Positions 42,343 through 45,812 of a stretch of 45,812 bases of DNA are shown here, piece by piece. Source of the stretch: an uncultured Lachnospiraceae bacterium (GTDB taxonomy: Bacteria > Bacillota > Clostridia > Lachnospirales > Lachnospiraceae); NCBI GenBank assembly GCA_910585625.1, contig CAJUFQ010000028.1:1-45812 (forward strand), written 5' to 3'. How positions within the stretch are numbered: the first letter of the stretch is position 1; every line of letters starts with the position of its first letter. A model generated the notes under the pieces. That model did no database searches. It was not told where the DNA came from and saw only the letters and a program-made list of their open reading frames with translations. A program made the translations under genes and the position numbers.

Positions 42343-43926
42343 CTATCCATCAACTTTCACTTCGTTCCCCGCCTTGAAAGTGAATCGGATGTCGTCTCTG
42401 GCATAAACCGTGGCGTAGTCAAGGAGCGCCGTCCAAAGTTCCTCATCAAACTTTCCGCAGAAGCCGTCCAGCTTTTGCAGCCCGCCGATAAACCGCATAT
42501 AGGTTTTCCTCTTTCCCTGCCTGTCGGAAATCTCCCCGGATGCTTTTTCGTACCCGTCCCTTGCCGCCTCATACCGGGCGACCAGTTCATTGCGGCGTCT
42601 CTGGTATTCCTCCTGGTCCATGGCTTCAGCTTTGTTTTCCGCCACAATCCTTTTTACCATTTCCGCCACCATCTTCGTCTCAGTCAGAAACCGGCTCTGC
42701 TCCACCTCCAGCTCCGTGGTGTCGCATAATGTCCGCATCATCACCTTGGTGTTCGCTATCAGCTCATCCTTTTCCGGGATGACCGCATTGACGGCTTTCA
42801 CGAAGGCATCCTTTATCTCGTCCTCGGTAAGGTGCGGCGTCCGGCATTTCTTATCGTTCTTGAACTTGCGGTTGCACTGGAAGATCACCCTGCGGTATTT
42901 GTCCTGTGAGTGCCACACCTTGGAGCCGTACCAGTTCCCGCACTCGGAACACTTGATTTTCGAGGAAAATATGCTCGTGCTGCTGTACCTTGCGCCCATG
43001 CTCTTCCTCCGCTCCATCTCTTCCTGCACCAGCTCCCATGTTTCGGGAGGGATGATTGCCTCGTGGTTCCCCTCCACATAATACTGCGGGATTTCCCCCT
43101 GGTTCCTCTTCCGCTTTTTGGTGAGGAAGTCCGCCGTGTACTGCTTCTGCAGGAGCGCATCCCCTTTATACTTCTCGTTGGTGAGGATGCTCTTGACGGA
43201 ACTCTGGTGCCAGGTGTCCTTCCCCGCGGGGCTCTTGATGCCAAGCCCCGTCAGCTTCTTGCCGATGGCATACGGGCTCAGTCCCTGCAGGAAAAGCTGG
43301 TATATCAGCTTTACCGTTTCTGCCTGCTCCGGGTTCACTCTCAGGCTGCCGTCCTCGCCTTTCTCATATCCGAGGAAAGTGCTGTAGGCAAGGCTGCCTT
43401 TGCCGTCCGCAAACTGCTTCCGCTTGCCCCAAGTGGTGTTCTCTGAAATGCTCCTTGACTCCTCCTGCGCAAGGGAGCTCATGATGGTGATGAGCAGCTC
43501 CCCCTTGGTATCCAGCGTGTAGATGTTCTCTTTTTCAAAATAAACCTCGATGCCCTTCTCCTTCAACTTCCGTACTGTCGTTAAGGAATCCACCGTGTTC
43601 CTTGCGAACCGGCTGACCGATTTTGTGATGATGAGGTCAATCTTCCCCGCCAGGGCATCCTCAATCATCTGGTTAAAACCATCGCGCTTTTTTGTGTTCG
43701 TTGCAGAGATGCCTTCGTCCGTATACACCCCGGCAAATTCCCAATCCTCCCGGCCGTTTATGTACCGGGTGTAATAATCGACCTGTGCCTCATAGCTTGT
43801 CGCCTGTTCCTCGGAATCCGTGGATACCCTCGCATACCCCGCCGTCTTCCGCTTTTTCGCCACCGCAATCGGACTGGAGTCAAACCGGTTCAGCGTGGCG
43901 GGTATGGTTGTTACTTTCTTTGCCAT
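42343..43926 (-). CDS. Large serine recombinase 2 (element integrase/excisionase)
   Basis: 527 aa. Resolvase catalytic domain with nucleophile S35 in GYARVSTDSEEQ, arginines in KSVSRFARNTVDSL, and ENTTWGKRKQF at its end; a Recombinase domain (about 190-300); a zinc ribbon (CSECGNWYG ... QCNRKFKNDKKC) near 330-365; and a coiled-coil tail. The family integrates and excises phages and integrative conjugative elements with only short core identity. Overlaps the preceding recombinase by 16 bp. Its 3' end is about 100 bp from the comM junction, the usual place for the integrase of such elements. Confidence 0.96.
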   Translation of the reverse strand: MAKKVTTIPATLNRFDSSPIAVAKKRKTAGYARVSTDSEEQATSYEAQVDYYTRYINGREDWEFAGVYTDEGISATNTKKRDGFNQMIEDALAGKIDLIITKSVSRFARNTVDSLTTVRKLKEKGIEVYFEKENIYTLDTKGELLITIMSSLAQEESRSISENTTWGKRKQFADGKGSLAYSTFLGYEKGEDGSLRVNPEQAETVKLIYQLFLQGLSPYAIGKKLTGLGIKSPAGKDTWHQSSVKSILTNEKYKGDALLQKQYTADFLTKKRKRNQGEIPQYYVEGNHEAIIPPETWELVQEEMERRKSMGARYSSTSIFSSKIKCSECGNWYGSKVWHSQDKYRRVIFQCNRKFKNDKKCRTPHLTEDEIKDAFVKAVNAVIPEKDELIANTKVMMRTLCDTTELEVEQSRFLTETKMVAEMVKRIVAENKAEAMDQEEYQRRRNELVARYEAARDGYEKASGEISDRQGKRKTYMRFIGGLQKLDGFCGKFDEELWTALLDYATVYARDDIRFTFKAGNEVKVDG

Positions 43927-45422
43927 TCGACCACCTCCCCATCCGTAAAGTGAAATTCAAACCTGTCCTCGTATGCCGTCACTCCCGCAATCTCCTTCAC
44001 AAAGCGGGGTTCGTAATCCTCCCGCCCCAGGACTTCCGCCGCTGCCTTTCGGAATTCATCATCCAGCAGCCTGCGGAAGGAACACCCCCGGCACACCCAA
44101 ACCTTATATTTTTCCTTCTGCCCTTTCGGACCCATCTTCCAGTAATCGCATTCCAGTTTCCTGCCGCAGCACCCGCAGGTGATTTTCTGCGAAAATGCGC
44201 TGCGGCCTCTTTGGTATGCCCGCATGACCTCTCTTGCCTTCCCGCTTTTCATGCGGAACTCAATGCGGTCTGCATTTATGACAATCTGCTCGACTTCCCT
44301 CCGGACTGCCACCCCGTCAAAGGCGGCAAGCTCCAGTGCGGCGGCCGCCGCCTGCTCCAGCTCCGTTTCATAGACCGGCCGGAGCCCGCACACATCTTTC
44401 CCTTTGCGCTCCCTGGTATTGCAGTTCCATTTCTTGCCGTATTTTGTGGTGCGCCTGCTCACCGAACGGCCGCATTCCCCGCATTTCACCAGTCCTGAAA
44501 AAGCCGTGAGCGTGGGGTTTTTATTGGCGGCGGCATCCGCCCGCTGCTCCCGTATGAGCTGCGCCTTTTCAAAATCTGCCTGCGGGATGAGCGGCTCGAA
44601 CATACCCTCCACCATGTACATGGGCAGCTCGCCCTTATTCCTTTTCCTCGTATGCCCCTCGGAAATATAATTCTTCTGCAGGAGCATGGAGCCCGTATAG
44701 GACGGGTTCGTGAGGATGAACTTGATGGTGGAGTCGTCCATCGGCACGCCTTTCTGCCCCGTGATGCCCCGCTTTGAAAGCTCCTTTGCAATCCCATAGG
44801 CAGATGTGCCGGAAAGGTACTTTGCAAAAATCTCCTTTATGACCTCCCCCTGCTCCGGTATGACGCGGTACATTTCCCCGTCCCACTCATATCCGTATGG
44901 CGCTTTATGCCCGTTCGGGATGCCCTGTTCAAACCGTTTCCGGATGCCCCACTTCACATTTTCGGAAATGCTGCGCGATTCCTCCTGTGCGAAGGACGCG
45001 AGCAGGGTGAGCAGCAGCTCCCCTTCGTCAGAAATGGAATGGATGTGTTCCCTTTCAAAATAAACATCAATCCCAAGCTCCTTCAGGTGCCTCGTTGCTG
45101 TCAAAGTATCCACGGTATCCCTCGCAAAACGGCTGATGGACTTTACCAGCACCATGTCAATCTTCCCGGCATCGCAGTCCGCAAGCAGCCTGTTGAAGTC
45201 ATCGCGGTGGCTTGTGTCTCTTCCGCTGATGCCCTCATCCGCATATATGCCCGCAAACTCCCAATCAGGATTTTTTTGTATCAATCCGTTGTAATGGCTG
45301 ACCTGCGCGGAAAGGGAATGGAGGAGCATTTCCGTCTCCATCGACACCCTGGCATAAGCCGCCACCCTCTTCCTCTTTTTCAGTTCCGGCAGAACCTGCC
45401 CGATTACGCTGATTCTCGGCAT
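43911..45422 (-). CDS. Large serine recombinase 1
   Basis: 503 aa. Catalytic serine S27 in AAYARVSMETEM, ISRFARDTVDTL and SISENVKWGIRKRF in the catalytic domain, then the Recombinase domain (about 165-275: NGHKAPYGYEWDG ... LTNPSYTGSMLLQ) and two Cys clusters (CGECGRSV...C...C near 315-345 and CGCCGRKLEC...VCRGC near 425-460). AAGGAGG 6 nt ahead of ATG 45422 fixes the start; a longer frame reaches into the upstream gene. It differs clearly from recombinase 2, so the pair is not a recent duplication. Confidence 0.96.
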   Translation of the reverse strand: MPRISVIGQVLPELKKRKRVAAYARVSMETEMLLHSLSAQVSHYNGLIQKNPDWEFAGIYADEGISGRDTSHRDDFNRLLADCDAGKIDMVLVKSISRFARDTVDTLTATRHLKELGIDVYFEREHIHSISDEGELLLTLLASFAQEESRSISENVKWGIRKRFEQGIPNGHKAPYGYEWDGEMYRVIPEQGEVIKEIFAKYLSGTSAYGIAKELSKRGITGQKGVPMDDSTIKFILTNPSYTGSMLLQKNYISEGHTRKRNKGELPMYMVEGMFEPLIPQADFEKAQLIREQRADAAANKNPTLTAFSGLVKCGECGRSVSRRTTKYGKKWNCNTRERKGKDVCGLRPVYETELEQAAAAALELAAFDGVAVRREVEQIVINADRIEFRMKSGKAREVMRAYQRGRSAFSQKITCGCCGRKLECDYWKMGPKGQKEKYKVWVCRGCSFRRLLDDEFRKAAAEVLGREDYEPRFVKEIAGVTAYEDRFEFHFTDGEVVEWQRK

Positions 45423-45423
45423 A

Positions 45424-45642
45424 TCATCCCTCCTTGTCAGTGTCACATGATGCCATAGAATCGGCTTTATATCCACTCATTTCGGTCTGTAAACTAACCA
45501 AAATCGGGCGGTATTTTTCCCGGAAAATTGTATCAATCTGACCGTACTCCTCTGCCGTCATTGCCCCCTGTTCCATGAGGGATTTCGCTATGTTCATGGT
45601 GGCGTGGTACATTTTTTCATTCTGGAACTGCTCCTCACTCAT
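45424..45642 (-). CDS. SHOCT-like small protein of the mobile element
   Basis: 72 aa (MSEEQFQNEKMYHATMNIA then MEQGAMTAEEYGQIDTIF). The pattern 'short helix, LMEQGAMTxEEY, then FREKYRP' matches the small SHOCT-type proteins often found just ahead of serine recombinases in Firmicutes integrative elements; function unknown. The frame extends upstream to 45753, but the ATG at 45642 overlaps the previous gene's stop and fits the family. Ends 1 bp before recombinase 1. Confidence 0.8.
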   Translation of the reverse strand: MSEEQFQNEKMYHATMNIAKSLMEQGAMTAEEYGQIDTIFREKYRPILVSLQTEMSGYKADSMASCDTDKEG

Positions 45643-45812
45643 CTGCGCCACCTCCGAACCTGTCAGCCACATAACACGCATGGCAGCAGTATTTCCTGCC
45701 GGCATTGCCGTAGGCCGTGAACGGCTTTTTGCAGTAAGCGCACACGAATTCATAACGTGCCTTCCGTTCTATCTGGTCCGGGTGGCTGTTCCACCACTTA
45801 TTGCGGCATTTA
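45635..45812 (-). CDS. Zinc-cluster protein of the mobile element, cut by window end
   Basis: Only the last 58 residues are visible, in a frame open to the window edge. They hold a four-cysteine cluster (CAYCKKPFTAYGNAGRKYC then CHACYVADR), and a basic, Trp-rich start (CRNKWWNSHPDQIERKARY). Its stop overlaps the SHOCT-like gene start by 8 bp. Genes of this type in the same position are often annotated as 'sigma-70-like' in Firmicutes elements; I can only support a DNA- or RNA-binding zinc protein. Confidence 0.7.
   Translation of the reverse strand, partial: KCRNKWWNSHPDQIERKARYEFVCAYCKKPFTAYGNAGRKYCCHACYVADRFGGGADE

Overview
Every convincing gene in this window lies on the minus strand, so transcription runs from high to low coordinates. 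Gene order (topA, codY, flgB to the motility sigma factor, rpsB, tsf) matches the Bacillus/Clostridia fla/che locus. Details point to an anaerobic Clostridia member, most likely Lachnospiraceae: codY directly before flgB, motAB and flbD inside the operon, a CheC/CheD/FliY adaptation set, and a FapA-type protein next to the sigma factor. The organism assignment is inference from synteny and protein style; no database search was possible.

Layout in transcription order. (1) 45812 to about 42240 is the end of a mobile element: a cut-off zinc-cluster protein gene, a SHOCT-like small gene and two overlapping large serine recombinases, closed by a strong terminator hairpin at 42261-42292. (2) The element abuts the last third of a comM (Mg-chelatase-like ATPase) gene whose front part is missing, so the element appears to sit inside comM. 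(3) dprA and topA follow, then codY. (4) A 434-bp non-coding region with several inverted repeats and a promoter candidate precedes flgB. (5) From 37148 to 2096 runs a tightly packed operon of about 37 genes: rod (flgB, flgC, fliE), MS ring and C ring (fliF, fliG, fliM, fliY), export apparatus (fliH, fliI, fliJ, fliO, fliP, fliQ, fliR, flhB, flhA), hook (fliK, flgD, flgE), stator (motA, motB, fliL), placement GTPase/ATPase (flhF, flhG), a PilZ c-di-GMP receptor, chemotaxis (cheY, cheB, cheA, cheW, cheC, cheD), the sigma-28 factor, a FapA-like protein and several small poorly known genes. (6) rpsB and tsf follow from their own sigma-A promoter and end in a terminator at 36-78.

The operon makes the basal body, hook, motor and core chemotaxis signalling. 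Filament genes (flagellin, flgK, flgL, fliD, fliS), flgM, rod/hook genes such as flgG, and chemoreceptors are not here and must lie elsewhere.

Most notable points: the comM interruption and its likely effect on dprA/topA transcription; a FlgD that carries a three-helix domain resembling those of surface proteins; a FliY with a 30-bp tandem repeat coding a Met/Gln/Pro linker; an internal promoter with a strong dyad before flbD-motAB; four poorly characterised small proteins at the 3' half of the operon; and the absence of a terminator between the motility operon and rpsB.
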